Source of the DNA: Tetradesmus obliquus
Lineage: Eukaryota; Chlorophyta; Chlorophyceae; Sphaeropleales; Scenedesmaceae
Assembly (NCBI GenBank): GCA_030272155.1
Contig: CP126196.1
Coordinates: 558,001 to 622,000 of the forward strand
Length of the DNA: 64,000 bases
Reading direction: 5' to 3'
A model generated the notes under the pieces. The model was not told the origin of the DNA. It saw nothing but the letters and a program-made list of their open reading frames with translations, and searched no databases. Positions 15,619 to 31,442 of this stretch are shown piece after piece (within the stretch, counting starts at the first letter, position 1; each line of letters starts with the position of its first letter). The translations under genes and the position numbers were made by a program.

Positions 15619-18056
15619 GTTTGGTTGTGGCCGCTGCTTGTTGCCATTGAGGCTGGAACTGGCTGGCGCTGCTGATGGTGCTGCTCAGGGCACCTTGCAT
15701 GTCGTGGAGTTTTCAGAGTGTCTGCTGCTTTGCATGATGGCTGGCATTGGTTGAGCAGGTGATTCTGGCTGCTGCGGCAGTTGCAGGGCGTGTTGGGTGC
15801 TGGGGGCATGCCTTGCATGCACTGCTGCGTGCAGCCTTGGTTTGTGGCTGCTGCTGCACACGGTGTGCTGTCTCAGCTCCGGGGCTGCGTGAAGGTGTGT
15901 GTCAGCTGCTGAGCCTGTCCTCACCTTCCCACAGCTCGACAGTAGCAGCAGCTCAGGTCAGCAGGGTGGCAGCATGGCCTGTGGCCCTATGCACATGCCT
16001 CTGCTGCCGCCTCACGGCTTGCTGCTGCAATGCTGCTGCCTCCTTTCTCCGTCTTTCTTCCTCCCTCTTTCTGCAGTCTGGGCGCAAGCCGCGCTGGTCG
16101 GGGCGCGGCCCCACGCGCCGCTTCACGCCACTGGCAGGCGCGGCCGGCAGCGGCATGCGGCGCGGCAGCGGCAGCAGCGCCGGCGGCAGCAGGGGCGGCA
16201 TGCGCGGCAGCAGCAGCGACGGCGGCGGCATGCAGCAGCAGCAGCAGCTGGGCATGCTGCTGAAGCAGCAGGGCAGCATATCTGGAGGCCCTGCCTCCCT
16301 GGTGGCTGGCGGTGCTGCTGCTGCAGCTGGCTACGGCCCACCTGGCAGCTACAGCCACAGCAGCGGGGGCTATGCCCTGGGCCCTGGTGGTTTAGGGCCG
16401 GGCCCTGCAGGGTTTTACGAGACCGATGAGCCGCACATGGGTGCGTATGCAGCAGCAGCAGCGGGGCTAGGTGGGCCGATGCAGCCCCACCCGGGGTCCA
16501 TGTCTCCCAGTGGCGGCTGGGGGCGGCAGCAGCAGCAGCAGCAAGGCTCCATGTATGGTGGGGCTTCAGGGCCTGGCGCTGCTGAGGTGTACAGCCAGGG
16601 CCCGGGGCGGTTTGGGGCAGCTGCTGGCGGCTACGATGCTGCTGCTGCTGCTGCCGCTGCTGCTGCTGCTGGCTACATGCAGCCAGGTGGCCATCCTGCT
16701 GATGTGTTTGGCGGCGGCAGCAGAGCAGCTTCAGCCTTAGCTGGCATGGACAGCAGCTACGGGGCCTATCAGCAGCAGCAGCATGGGCTGGATCTCAGCA
16801 GCCAGCAGCACCCTGCTGCAGTGTCAGCCGCAGCAGCAGCGGCTGTTGCTGGTAGCGCGCCAGGCATGCTTGATGCGCTGCTGGGCACACTCAAGGGAAT
16901 GCACGGCCCGGCGGCTGAGGCGCTTCTGCAGCAGCTGCAGCAACTGCAGCAGCAGCAGCAGCAGGGTGAGGGCGGCCGACACACGCCTGCCGGCAGCCAA
17001 GCAGCTGGAGCCAGCCTAGATCCATGGCAGCAGCAGCAGCAGCAGCAGGTAGGGTCAGGCAGGAGCTGGTTGCCTGCTGCTGCTGATACGGCGCATGCAG
17101 TGTCAGCGAGCCATGCCCCATCGCCCAGGGACCAACTGGCAGCAGCAGCAGCAGCAGCAGCAGCTGGCATGGGTGAGCAGCCAGACATGCAGGAAGGTGC
17201 ATGGCAGCAGCCTGGCAGGCGAGCACAGCGCAGCAGCCAGCAGCAGCAGCCAGAGGCTGCACACCACAGCCAGCAGCAGCAGCCGCTGTCTGACCTGCAG
17301 GCACTGGCCACAGCAGCACTGCGAGATGCGGAGCGGCGGCAGCAGCAGCAGCAGCAGGCACATGCAGCGACAGCAGCAGATGCGGCCGAGCTGCTTGCTG
17401 CTGCGCTGCATGTGCAGCCTAGCCCTGCAGAAGCCAGCCAGCACGACCTGCTGGCAGCAATTGCCGCAGCGGCTGCAGCACAGCAGCAGCAGCAGCAGCA
17501 GCGGCAGTCAACCAAGCAGGAGCCCAGTGCAGGCCAGCAGCGGCAGCAAGGCGCTACTTCGGCTATGCAGGGCAGCGCAGCGGCCGCAGCAGACTCTGCA
17601 GCAGCAGCTGCTGCCGCCGGCACTGCTTCTGCTGGTGGTTGTGGGGCAGGCGGTGACGACACTGCCACGACTGCCAGTGGCGGCGGCGCTGATGACGAGA
17701 CAGCAGCAGCTGAGGAGCAGCGCAGGGCAGATGCAGCAACAGCAGGTGCTGCTGCAGCCGCTGCTGCTGCTGATGAGCAGGGCGCAGCTGCAGGCGCTGC
17801 CGACAGCTTGACTGCTGCGGCTGCAGCGGCAGCGGCGGCAGCGCTCAGGCACCAGCAGCAGGCTGCAGCTGCACCTGCTGGCGGGCCTGCTGCTGCTGCA
17901 GCGGCCGAAGAGCGGCGGCTGGCTGTTGCTGCTGCGCTGAAGGCCGGCAGCCTGATGGTGGGTGCCGTGCTGGGTGCAGGCAGCCTGCCTGAGGCGCAGC
18001 GGGCTGCAGCAGCAGCGGGCGCGCAGCTGCTGGCGGCCCTGGGTGGCCTGCTGTGA
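12522..18056 (+). CDS. PHD-finger protein with a Jas/TPL-binding-type (TDBD) domain, 7 exons
   Basis: Probable nuclear chromatin reader and transcriptional regulator. Exons 12522-12596, 12724-12997, 13635-14287, 14504-14637, 14917-15100, 15391-15573 and 16077-18056 join in phase to about 1160 residues. Residues ~1-116 are basic with nuclear-signal-like clusters (APRRRRKGQ, PAKRKRTQLF). Residues ~380-440 match the plant TDBD found next to PHD fingers: RKAVEYR across the exon 4/5 junction, GVITSAGLIRCGCHG, and a His-rich segment. Residues ~456-500 are a C4HC3 PHD finger: WYCLACSDGGELLCCDGC, FHTACL, WLCAEC. The C-terminal ~600 residues are Gln/Ala/Gly low complexity with no domain. Plants often pair TDBD-PHD with an acetyltransferase-like fold; none is visible here. 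The histone mark bound cannot be read from sequence. Confidence 0.85.
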
Positions 18057-21000
18057 GCAGCAGCAGCAGCGTGCTGGTGGTGTTGCTGCCTGGCTGCCTG
18101 GCTGGGACCAGCAACCAGGAGCTGTGACAGCGTCGGCGGCGTGGTTTTTTGTATAGGCACGTGCTTCGCCTGTGCCTGCTGCTGCGCAAACTCGCTGCTG
18201 TTTGGACAGTGCACTCAGCGTGTTCCGGTTGCATGCTGGTATCATTGGTTTCGATCATAATGTTGGCAGACCGCCTGTGCGCCTGACGTCTGCTGGGTGC
18301 AGCCCGTGGCTGGTCAAGCGCTGCACAAGGCTGGCAAGAGCTGTGCTCTGTGCCCATGCAACTGCACTGACAGTGGCCAGGGTTGGTGCATATGTCGCCT
18401 GCCTGGCTGCCACTGCAGGCAGTGCAGAACGGTGCACTGCTGGCAGTTTGCCCAGTGCATGGGGTGCATTCGACGGCCATGCAGTGCCAGCTGTTGCTCA
18501 ACGCTCTCTGCTGCTGCACATGCGCAGCCTTGCACGCTTCTGGTAGTAGTGTGCTGCTTCAGCGAGCGGCATGGTGTAGATGGCTGGGCTGGGCTGTGCC
18601 GGGGATTGGTGCTGTAGCCGCGGATGCACTCTGGCTGCGTGATCCCCACCATTCGTGCACTTGCTGTGAAAGAAAGACTGACAACATCTTATGATCATGT
18701 GATAGGCCACAGCCAATGATTTGACCTTGTGATGTTGATCTGCAGTTCAGCTTGCATTTCTGAAACGTGTTCTTCCTCAGGCATTTGCTGGCTGCTGAAC
18801 AACAACTGTAGCCTGGCGCTGCTCGCCGCACCTGCTGCTGTAAGGCAGAAGGCACCTGGCTGGTGTGTGGCTGAGTGATTCAATGGGAGCCTTGAATGTC
18901 ATTCTGTAGGCGATGCAAATGATGGCAGCTGAACAGTCACACCGAGCAGCATGAAGATTTGATTAGGCATGCATGCATCTCATGGTTAGCGCGATAGGAT
19001 CAAGAAATGCACAACGCTGCATGCTTTAAGCCATGCTGCTCAGCTATACAATGCAGACCAAGTGGCAGTGTGCACACATGGATCCTGTGCATGTGCTTCT
19101 ATACTTGTGGTGCCAGTCTGTCTGGCTGCGGGCCTGCTAGCAGTGCAGCCAGGCTTGCTGCTTGCATAATCTGACCGTAGGAACCAGCACCCATGAGTAT
19201 TGCTGGCTGGTCACATCCATGGTTGTGTGTGCGCATGTGTACGGCTGCACTAGGGTGCAGATCTACAGCTGTGCACTGGGATGGGGCGAGGTTGCTAGGG
19301 CTGTGGTGCTGGTGCTGCTGCGTGGCTGCAGTGCTGTGCTGTCAGTGAGTCTGTTTGTGCCCTAGCTTAGGCCAGCCTGCATGGGGGTTATACCAACTGT
19401 TCCTTCAGTTGCCGGCTCCCCTGCAACAGCGCACATCGCCGCACTATCTGTGCGCAGTTGTGCCACCCTGCAGTGTCTGAACGACTCGAGCAGAACGTGG
19501 TGCACCAGGAGCCGCCAGCGGCTGCTGTCAAGCATCCTGCATCATTGCCTGCCGTGCAGCCTGCGGCAGCATGTTACTGCTGCCACTTCTGACACGCGGT
19601 GCATCCTATCTTTACTTGTTCGGCAGCAGCGGGCATTCAATTGCGCATCGCAGGCTGTGCCAGGAGCAGAGCTGCTGAGCTTGCCATGGGGCGGGCTGGC
19701 CTGCTTGCTGTCAAGCAAGCGGGCAGTCAGTGGCTTCGGGTGGTCTGCATCACATGGCGTCGCAGTCCAGTACATTGCATCGCACTGCTGCTGCTGTATG
19801 TGCATCATGTCTGTAGAGCTGCTCAGCGTTATGTAGCGTGGTGCTGCTGTGTACACATCATGTCTGTAGAGCTGCTCAGCGTTGCGTGTCAGCTGCCAGT
19901 TTGCACGCTTATGTGCACACAAGTTCATTAGGCTGCTACTGACGCAGCGGCTGCAGCACCACGCATGCAGCAGGGCCCCAGGTCATGCATGGCACTGCTG
20001 CGTGCCTGTTGTCACTGTCACAGTGGGCGGTAGTGTTGCTGCTTACAATCATTGTTGAAACCACCTGTTGAAACCACCTGCTATGCGCACAGCGCCTTGG
20101 TTGCCAACAGTGTTGCTGCTTACAATCATTGTTGTGGGTAGAAAGGTTTGGTAACTGTCATAAGGACGACTTGTGACGATGGCGGTCAGAGACATTGGGA
20201 ATGCTCTGTACCTCCTGCTGTAATGCACCGGTTCACCTGATTCTGTTCTGAGCCTGTCATGGCTGATTATAACAGCAAGCCCTTGTGGCAAATGATGGTC
20301 GATGGCTTCTGTTACCGCTTGTTTCAGTTCACCACACTGCACGAGCGCAACCAAAGTTTTGGCAACACAGCCCAGTCACCATGACAGTGGCGCCACGCAC
20401 TCGAATAATAAGCCATTCGCGCTGACATGCGTGTGCGCAACAAGAATGGGCAGCCAAACAGGAAACCTTCAGCACCCTTTCGTGTTCATAAGCGGAGGTG
20501 CCCCACAGTGCACAGCTACTGCACAGATGGTCAGCAGCACCTGCATTCAGCAAGCAAAGCAAGCATGTTCTATCTATCAATTGTATAACCACGACAATAT
20601 TCTGCCAGTATCATCAAAGACAAAACCTGCATCCGGACAGGGGTGCTGCTGCCCCGCTGCTGCAAGGCTCCACAGCTGCCGTCACAACATGGCGCTTGAT
20701 GCACATGCAGAGGCAGCGGCTTCACAAAAGTGCTGCACAAAAGCACCTTACAAAAGCAGGTATGAATGCAAAAAGAGGCCCCAAAACGCCGCACTGCCGT
20801 ACCAAACCAAAATGCAGCGTGCTCCAAACTGGCCAATGGTGTGGTGGTGTTTGCACACATTTGCAGCCGCCTAGATGAGGCGTGGCCAGCAGGTGTGAGG
20901 AGCCGCGGCAGCCATGCCACACACAGCATCATATGAGTGTGCCCCCAATAGGGTGGCTGCAACGGCCAAGACTGTCCACCGGACCTCCCAAAACCTCCAA

Positions 21001-22023
21001 AACCTCCCACAGCATACATGCAGGCAACACGTGCCAGCTTTGCTACAGCCCCTGCCTGCCGCGAGCTTTGCCCAGATCCAGCCACAGCACACAGACAGCC
21101 CAGCAACCCCTACAAACAGCATGCATTTCCAACCCCACATGGCACAACGGTGCCGACTACTACCACCCCAAAACCAAATGTAACTGCACATACCTCCCAA
21201 GGACGCTATAGTACACACAGATGCAGCCATAGCGGCCGCCACTCATGACGAGTAGTAGTATACATGCATGAGGTGCTGTGAGGTGTGCCGTGCCGTGCAG
21301 AGCACACGCACACACGATATCAACGCGTTGCTACATCAGCGGGTGCAGCCGGCGCAAGCCAGCCATGCAATACCCCACCCCACAAAACAAAACACATGTG
21401 CGATCATTGGAACGTGCCATGACGCCCGGCACTTTGTAACAACCTTGCTTTATATGATATGCAATAGCAGCAAACACCTCTTCCAGCATACAAGCCCAGC
21501 ATACAAGCCGGGCACGACAGCAAAACAACGAGAACAACAAGCAACCACGTGCCAACTGCCAAGCGCGCGCAGCGCCAAGTGTGTAGCTGTGTACCTTCAC
21601 CTGTCAATTATCCTGCCCAGCCAAGGCTGGCGGGCCTTGCAGCAACGCAACAGGCAGTGGGCCTGTCAGCGCATTCAACACACGACATGCGCCCTGTGCT
21701 GCGCATCCGTCCAAGAAGCTGGTAACCACACTCGCAGACAAGCACCACAGGCCGCCACTGCCCACGGCCGACACAGCCACGCCCACCACACACAGGCGCA
21801 GCGCAGGCAGGCCTCCGACAGTGCACAAAACATGGAGCACCACAGGTCAGCGTGACAACCTGGCTGCTGCACCTGGGCCTCCACAAACCACATGGCAACA
21901 CAAACAGCCGCAACACCTGGTAACGCCTTCTTGAGCGCAGGTCTTCACTTGTGTGCCGCTCCCTCCATGCGGGCCCTCGGCAGCCCTCACTACGGCTTGG
22001 CCGCACTCCCTCCCTCCAGCGCC
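18057..22023. other. Gene-free stretch; 3' ends and small tandem duplications
   Basis: A TGTAA at 18839-18843 could end the PHD-gene transcript. Direct repeats include a 28-base unit at 19803-19830 and 19856-19883, and a 26-base unit at 20032-20057 and 20109-20134. Also present is a doubled GTTGAAACCACCT at about 20054-20079. No open frame carries recognisable motifs; the longest (20302-20874, +) looks compositional. Confidence 0.55.
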
Positions 22024-23059
22024 TCACTCGCACATGGAGCACTCGGCAGGCGAGTGCAGGTAGTCGTCGGGGTCTGCCTCGCTCAGAGGAAAGCAAGGTG
22101 CTGCGCGGCCATCCACAGCATGGCGACAGCAACCGCGGCGGCAGCGGCAGGCGGCGGCGGCGAGCCAGTGATGGCGGCACTGTCAGATGACGGCCGCGAC
22201 GCGGTGGCGGCCTGCTGCAGGCGGCTCAGCGCCGACGCTGGCAGGCACAAGAACAGCAGTGGGAGCGCGAGCATGCAGCAGCAGGCGGGAGGCGGCGCGC
22301 ACGCATGTGGGTGCCGGTGCATGCACAGCCACTGCTGGTGTTGCTGACGGCCGTTACACCGGAAGACAGCACGCCGCCAGGGCACCTGAAAAGTACAACA
22401 AGTGCGGCTGCCCTCACTGCACGCACATCGTCGCCATGCATTGGGCTGCTGGTGCATGCATAAGTCAGCAGCCCCTGCTGCTGCACCTGCTGTGCACTGT
22501 CACGTTGCCCGCATCCTGTGTCACTACGCGGCACACATGTGCGCTGCGTCCTCACCGGTGCTGGTGGCCAGATCTGTCTCCAGCTGCTCCTCCAGGGCCG
22601 CCACTGTGTCGTAGTAGCTGGCCATGCGCTGCGCGTCCACGCCAAACACGCTGTAGCACTGGTGGCGCTCGTTGGGGTCGGGGATCAGCGAGCACACCTG
22701 GCGGCAGCAGGCAAATCAGAGGATGCAGCCTGTCAGCACAGCCGTATATGATCGTAAAGGCAGGCGGTGTGCAGTCTGAGATTGCAAGACAGGGCTTTCT
22801 GCAAGTCGCCAAGCGCCACTGCTACGCCAGCTCAAACTGGTCCGTTGTCAACAACAGGACCAGCAGACATGACAACGCTCAGGGCTGCATGCACACGTGT
22901 CTGCCGCTGTGACCGGGATCCTACTGCTTCCTGCAAAGCCTCTGCAGCATGTGTACAGCCCGAAACCCACCTCGTAAGCGTCCCTGCGACAACGAGCATG
23001 GCCAGACAGCAACAGTCCCAGCGGACAGAACAGGCAGCCAACGTCAGTGAACAGAAAGT
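22024..23059 (-). CDS. Unrecognised Cys-containing protein; C-terminal four exons resolved
   Basis: Exons 23059-22971, 22697-22556, 22237-22181 and 22100-22024 join in phase and end at TGA 22026-22024. The deduced C-terminal part has a hydrophobic Cys-containing start (FTDVGCLFCPLGLLLSG), a helical middle (IPDPNERHQCYSVFGVDAQ, AALEEQLETDL) and an acidic end (SEADPDDYLHSPAECSMCE). I recognise no family. The gene begins further upstream. A candidate exon at about 23383-23328 reads FQLDNRHNLTMADV. A signal-peptide-like segment near 23969-23900 (AALVLLLTVSVLAS) lacks an in-frame ATG, so the 5' structure is unresolved. The exon chain is well supported by splice phase; the function is unknown. Confidence 0.6.
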
Positions 23060-23985
23060 CTGAAACCAGATCAACGTAGATCAGCAGGAGAAGAAGGCTG
23101 TTGGTCGCCCAGCAGTGCTATCATGGCTTCCAGAAGACGTCACATCCACGACAGCACAGTGTGGTCTGCAGAAGCACATGCGGCTGACATGCGCTGTTTC
23201 GACGCTTTATGCACAATCAATGCACGGGTTTCAGCGTGCCTCAGCGCTTGACGAGGCTGCAGATGCCCGCCACACGAGACCCGCCCCTGCCACGTCTGCT
23301 GCATCAAGCAGGCGACAACATCTCGTACCTAACGTCAGCCATCGTCAGGTTATGTCTGTTGTCGAGCTGGAACAAGGGTGCATTCTGACCTCGCTGCTGC
23401 TCGGCAGAGTTTGCAACCACCAGCCTGTGCCTGTGCCTGCCAGCCGAGGCATGGGACACCAAACAAGTTGTGCTTTTGGAAAGAAGCGCTGCCATGGCTG
23501 TGTAGTGTGCTGAAGCGAGTGTCGTAGCAGGCAACAGCTAGACCTGTGCTGACGAAAGCTTAACGTTCGGTATGCAAAAGGATAGACTCTTTTCAAAATG
23601 AACATTCAGCGACAACGAGAACAAGAGCGAAACGGCCTTGACAGTTTCGGTTGCCCACATGGCAGGGTTTATGTCAAGCTGGTGCATCAGCGGGTTTTTG
23701 ACGCTTGGTGCAGCTTCCTGCTGCTTGCAACTACGCAAGTCAACCATCATATGTGTCAAGTGCCATGTGTGGGCAGTGACGGCACAGGAATGCCTCTTGA
23801 TGCGGAGCAAGGGTGCATTGTTCCGGACAGAGTCTGTCTTGCAGTTGCAGCCTTGATACTTGCAGGCGCTGCAATCCATACACAAACTCCCAGCCACCTT
23901 GATGTAGTACGGGCTAGCCAGCACAGATACAGTGAGGAGGAGCACCAGCGCCGCCGCTAGCGGCCTCACCCAAGAGTTTGCTATG

Positions 23986-23990
23986 TTACA
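23986..23990 (-). terminator. Putative TGTAA poly(A) signal of GAR1
   Basis: TTACA on the plus strand gives TGTAA on the minus strand, about 335 bases after the GAR1 stop. It lies just upstream of the signal-peptide-like segment of the next minus-strand gene, so the two transcripts would nearly abut or overlap. Confidence 0.4.
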
Positions 23991-24322
23991 AGCGAGCCAG
24001 CAGAACTTCTGCTATGTTCTGAGGAAATCAGCTACCAGGCGCTGAGGACCAGCGTGCGTGATTCCAATCAACCAGCGTCAGTATGCTATGTACACAGTGC
24101 ACATCTGTCCAGAAGAACATTCGAAGGGGGCCAGTCAACTGCAGCTGGCACCATCCTGCCGTGCACGGCCCTGGCATTGCACGTAGCACCAACATTGGAC
24201 AAGCTGCTGCGCTAAAGCCGATGATGAGGCCTGCTGCTACTAACGGAACATCGGAGCAGGCAAGAAGCAAAACAGTAGATACACTGCAGCTGGCAGCTGC
24301 ACAGCTGGGCCTGAGCCGGAGC

Positions 24323-26767
24323 TTAACCGCGGCCCCTGCCCCTGCCTCCAAAGCCGCCACCCCGGCCGCCAAAGCCACCTCCCCTGCCGCCGCCTGCGAG
24401 TGGACATAAACAATGCGTTAGGCACCAGGCACAAGGCATCAACAGTGAAATTGCAGTTTTCATCAAGTCAAGGATCATCAGCAACTTGTAAGCGATCGAG
24501 CAGAACTATCTATGAGTATGAATGAACAATGCATGATGGCTGGCCGCTTGGCTGCTGCCAGGTAGGCTGGGGTGAACACACATGCTGCCGTCCATACGTT
24601 GCTCCTGCACACACATGCTGCACTGCACAGCAAGCATGTAGTCTGCATGAGCGTACAGGCATGCCAACATGCAGTGGTGTTGCTGCAGCAGGAAAGGCAG
24701 GAAGCCGACAGCAGCCCAGCCTACATGCCCCTCACCTCTGCCGCCGCCGAATCCGCCCCTGCCTCCGCCAAAGCCGCCCCTGCCGCCACCTGCACAGCAC
24801 CACCCAGCATACTGTCAGCACGACCGCCACAGCCGCATCTGTGTTGTGCCACTTCTCGCACACAACTACGCAGCAACCCAAAGCAATGCGGCCTTTTGTT
24901 CACGCAGCCGCTGCCAGAGCAGCCCACACGCGCTTTTACACGCTGCGCCAAACAAGGTTGGATACCTGCACCCCCAATCAAAGACTGGCGAGACAGCTGC
25001 TCAGTGCAGTCTACATTTACATAGCCTGCTATACCGACGCGCCTCTCGATCGAACGTGCTGAGGATACTTCCATGCTTTCATGCTATATGCAAACTCTCT
25101 GTGAACAGCGAGCTGTGCCCATGTGCAGGCCAGCAGATCAGCTGCAGCAGCCAGCCAGCAGCCAGCAGCTCACCGCGCCCGCCAAAGCCGCCGCCTCCCC
25201 TGCCTCCGCCAAAGCCGCCCCTGCCGCCACCCCTGCCACCAAAGCCGCCACGGCCACCACCTGCAGGCACACAGCGCGCAGCAGAGGCATCGCCGAACAC
25301 TCTGCTTGAACCACTTTGTGAAGCAAACAAGCCATAACAATGAGCCATGGGCGTGCGTGGCCGGACACTTTCACAGAGAGCTGACAGCCATGGCTGTTGC
25401 CTTGGACAGAGAGATGGTGTCAGTTCGCGTGCTGTGCAGATGTGCTGCATGGCGCAGGGCAAACTGCAGACACCAGTGTCTCTGCTTGACAGTCTTCTGC
25501 CCCCCTTGCTTATCTTGCTAGCTTTTCTGAACCTGCTGGCTCCCCGCACATGCACTTCTGGTGTCACTGCACTGCATGCAGCAGCAGCAGCAGCAGCAGG
25601 GACAGCAGCAGCGGCATGCTCACCTCGTGCGCCGCCGCGGCCCGCTCCCGGCGCGCCCTTGGGCTGTGGCAGGAATCGCTCCAGCGGCAGCAGCTTGGCC
25701 GGGTCGATGAAGAACTTGTCACCCGCCTGGTAGCTGGTGGCCACGATGCCCTCGCTCATCTTCACCGTGAAGTACTGCGGCAGCAAGTGAGCGGCAGCGG
25801 GCAGCACACCAGAAAGTTGACAAGTCATGCTGCGCAGTGTCAGGGCTGGGCACATGGAAGATACAGCGGCAGCCCCGTCCGAGCAGGGTGCTGCACATGC
25901 TGTCAGGTGCACCACACTGGCACCTCAGCCAGCCCACAAAGCCACGCTGCGGCCCGCCGCTGGAGTTGGCCGCTGCCATCGCGCCTGCCTGCTGCTGCCT
26001 GCAAGCGCAGCTGCTGGGGCAGCCCACCGCCAGCCGCCTCTTCGGCCGTTCAGTCAGCAAGGACTACCAGGCACAGCTGCTGCTCAGCTGTCAATTAAAT
26101 CAGCTGCCAGGTTGCGCTTCCCGAGCATCACCACCCTCAGGGGCCCCCTACCCAGCAGCCGCTGATGCCGCTGCCTGCCTGCACACATCTACTGCTGTGA
26201 GCCGCTGCCCGGCCAGCCAGCTGCTCTATGCCTGCTGCCCCCAGCCTGCTGCTCTCCCACAGTTCCCACTTGCACACTCCACGCACCACGCCTCTACCCA
26301 GCCAGCTGATCTACTGCTGCTGCCCAGGCCTGCTGCGCTGCGCTGCCCTCCCTGCACGCACCACGTTGTTCACGCTGCCCAGGATCTCCTCCACCTTGCC
26401 TATCTGCGTCTTGTTCTCCAGGTAGATGGGCGCGTTGAAGTAGGGGATCTGGGGGGGGGGGGGGGGGGGAGGCAACAGCACAGCAGGCAGGCAGTTGGTG
26501 AGTTGGCAGTTGCTGTTGCTGTTGGTGGCAGTCGCTGCTGCTGCAGTTTGAGCATCCTGGCCACAGCTGCCCGTTGCAAGGGAGGCAGTGCGCAGGTATG
26601 CTAGAGCCAGCTGCAGGACTTTGGTTCACTGGCAGGGTTAGTACCGCCATATTAAGACGGTGTTAACAGCCGCTGCGCATCCGCAGTGTGCAGCCGCGCT
26701 CAGCCAGCTGCCGCCCTTACGACACAGTTGAAACAGCGCGCTCAGCTGTCTTCCAATCCACACCTCG

Positions 26768-26798
<31 letters not shown>

Positions 26799-27059
26799 GC
26801 CCTGCCCAGGCACCGCCAAGCCACCCCTCACCTTCTCATTTGTGAGTTTGATGACTGCCTCTCCCTCGCAGGGGTGGCTGAAGGTGCCCGCCTCCACCAC
26901 CTCCTCAGGGGGGCCCTGGTCCTGCCAGCCACCCCTGCCGCCACCAAAGCCACCACCACCAAACCTGCCACCGCCACCCCTGCCGCCCCCAAACCTGCCA
27001 CCACCCCTGCCACCGTCCCTGCCCCCAAACCCTCCCCCTCTGCCACGAGGAGGCCGCAT
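24323..27059 (-). CDS. GAR1: H/ACA ribonucleoprotein subunit GAR1, 6 exons
   Basis: Nucleolar protein of the box H/ACA snoRNP that guides pseudouridylation of rRNA, acting with dyskerin/Cbf5, NOP10 and NHP2. Exons 27059-26832, 26448-26362, 25774-25624, 25260-25174, 24789-24736 and 24393-24323 give 225 residues, close to yeast and human GAR1. An N-terminal RGG region (residues 1-45) precedes the core beta-barrel domain: [76 protein letters not shown]-terminal RGG tail spans three small exons. Exons 4 and 5 are both phase 1-1 and nearly identical over about 30 bases, so the tail probably grew by exon duplication. Intron 1 has a 19-base C run directly before the exon 2 acceptor. Confidence 0.96.
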
Positions 27060-28144
27060 GTCTGTGTGACCTAGCCTGCTGCTGCTGTTGCTGCTGCTGC
27101 TGTGAGCAGGCTACGAGAAAGCAACACCGACAGTAGTTCTTGCAGTAAGGCAAAAAACTTCAATAGAAGAAGTCTCAGGCAGCAGACAGGCTTGAATATC
27201 GCAGCCCCGGCAGTGAGAAAAGAACACGACTGCGGGCGCAGTAAACGAGGTGGCACTCGGATGATAAAGCCGTTTAAATGACTCGTCTATGTTTTCGACA
27301 GAATGTGATGTGCTGATGTTGGTATCGAGCACTGTGTTACTTGTGCTGACGGCCACCTCGACCTGCCGGTCTTCAGGCGCTGTTTTTGAGTTGCACGATG
27401 CGTAATCTGGTTTCCAGGTTCAAGCTCACAGTGATCAAGCAGCCCGCAAGCCTGGTCAGAGCAGTTCAGCCAAACCAGCTTCACATTCACTCACAGTGTG
27501 AAGCATACCTTGATTTACACCCAAGCCTGCAAGCACAGCCACTTCAAACCGCATGCCCTATGCTTCAAAAGTCGAAAGGTTTTGTACAAAATAGGACATC
27601 AGACGAACACCGCGGCGGTGCAGCATGGCACTCAAAGCAGTACTACTTGTACTGCACACTGCTGAGAATGCCTGTATGCCTGCCGGCCTGAGCAGGTGCC
27701 AGCTTACAGCTCACGGCAGCCACCAGCTGGCCAGTCACTCGACCTAACTGGTGAATTGCCAACCGTAGCATGATGTAGAGCAACACAGCAGTGTGCTAGC
27801 TCAGCCTGCACAGGTGTAGCCATGGCCAGCTCACTGCTGAGCACACCAACACCCCAGCTGCCTGTTGCATGCAACCACGTGCTGCAAGCTGCACGGCGCT
27901 CCTTCCACAACACAATAGCCTGATACCAGCAAAGGGAAAAGCACAACCGCACGTCCAGGCCGACACAGCCGCACGTCCCTGCAAAGCTGGGCGCCACCTG
28001 CTTGGCGCCAAGCACCACTGGCAGTGCATCATGCCACCTGAGGCCCACGCCCCGCATCCACAGCAGCAGCCAGCGCCAGTTCCACCTCCACCTCCTCAGT
28101 TCCACCGCCAGCAGCCCCAGTTCCACCTCCCCAGCTCCCCCTCC
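27060..28144. other. Intergenic: GAR1 promoter and RPN11 3' end
   Basis: There are no motif-bearing open frames. Minus-strand TGTAA (plus TTACA 27704-27708) lies about 440 bases after the RPN11 stop and could be its poly(A) signal. The 27060-27400 part would be the GAR1 promoter and 5' UTR. Confidence 0.5.

Positions 28145-31442
<3,298 letters not shown>

Noticed and set aside
16769..18214. Long minus-strand open frame opposite the PHD-protein C-terminus
   Set aside because: It is the antisense reading of CAG/GCA repeats (poly-Ala/Cys/Ser). The plus frame is joined in phase to the PHD exons.
20302..20874. 190-codon open frame on the plus strand
   Set aside because: No domain, no supporting splice partners, and composition matching the translated background.
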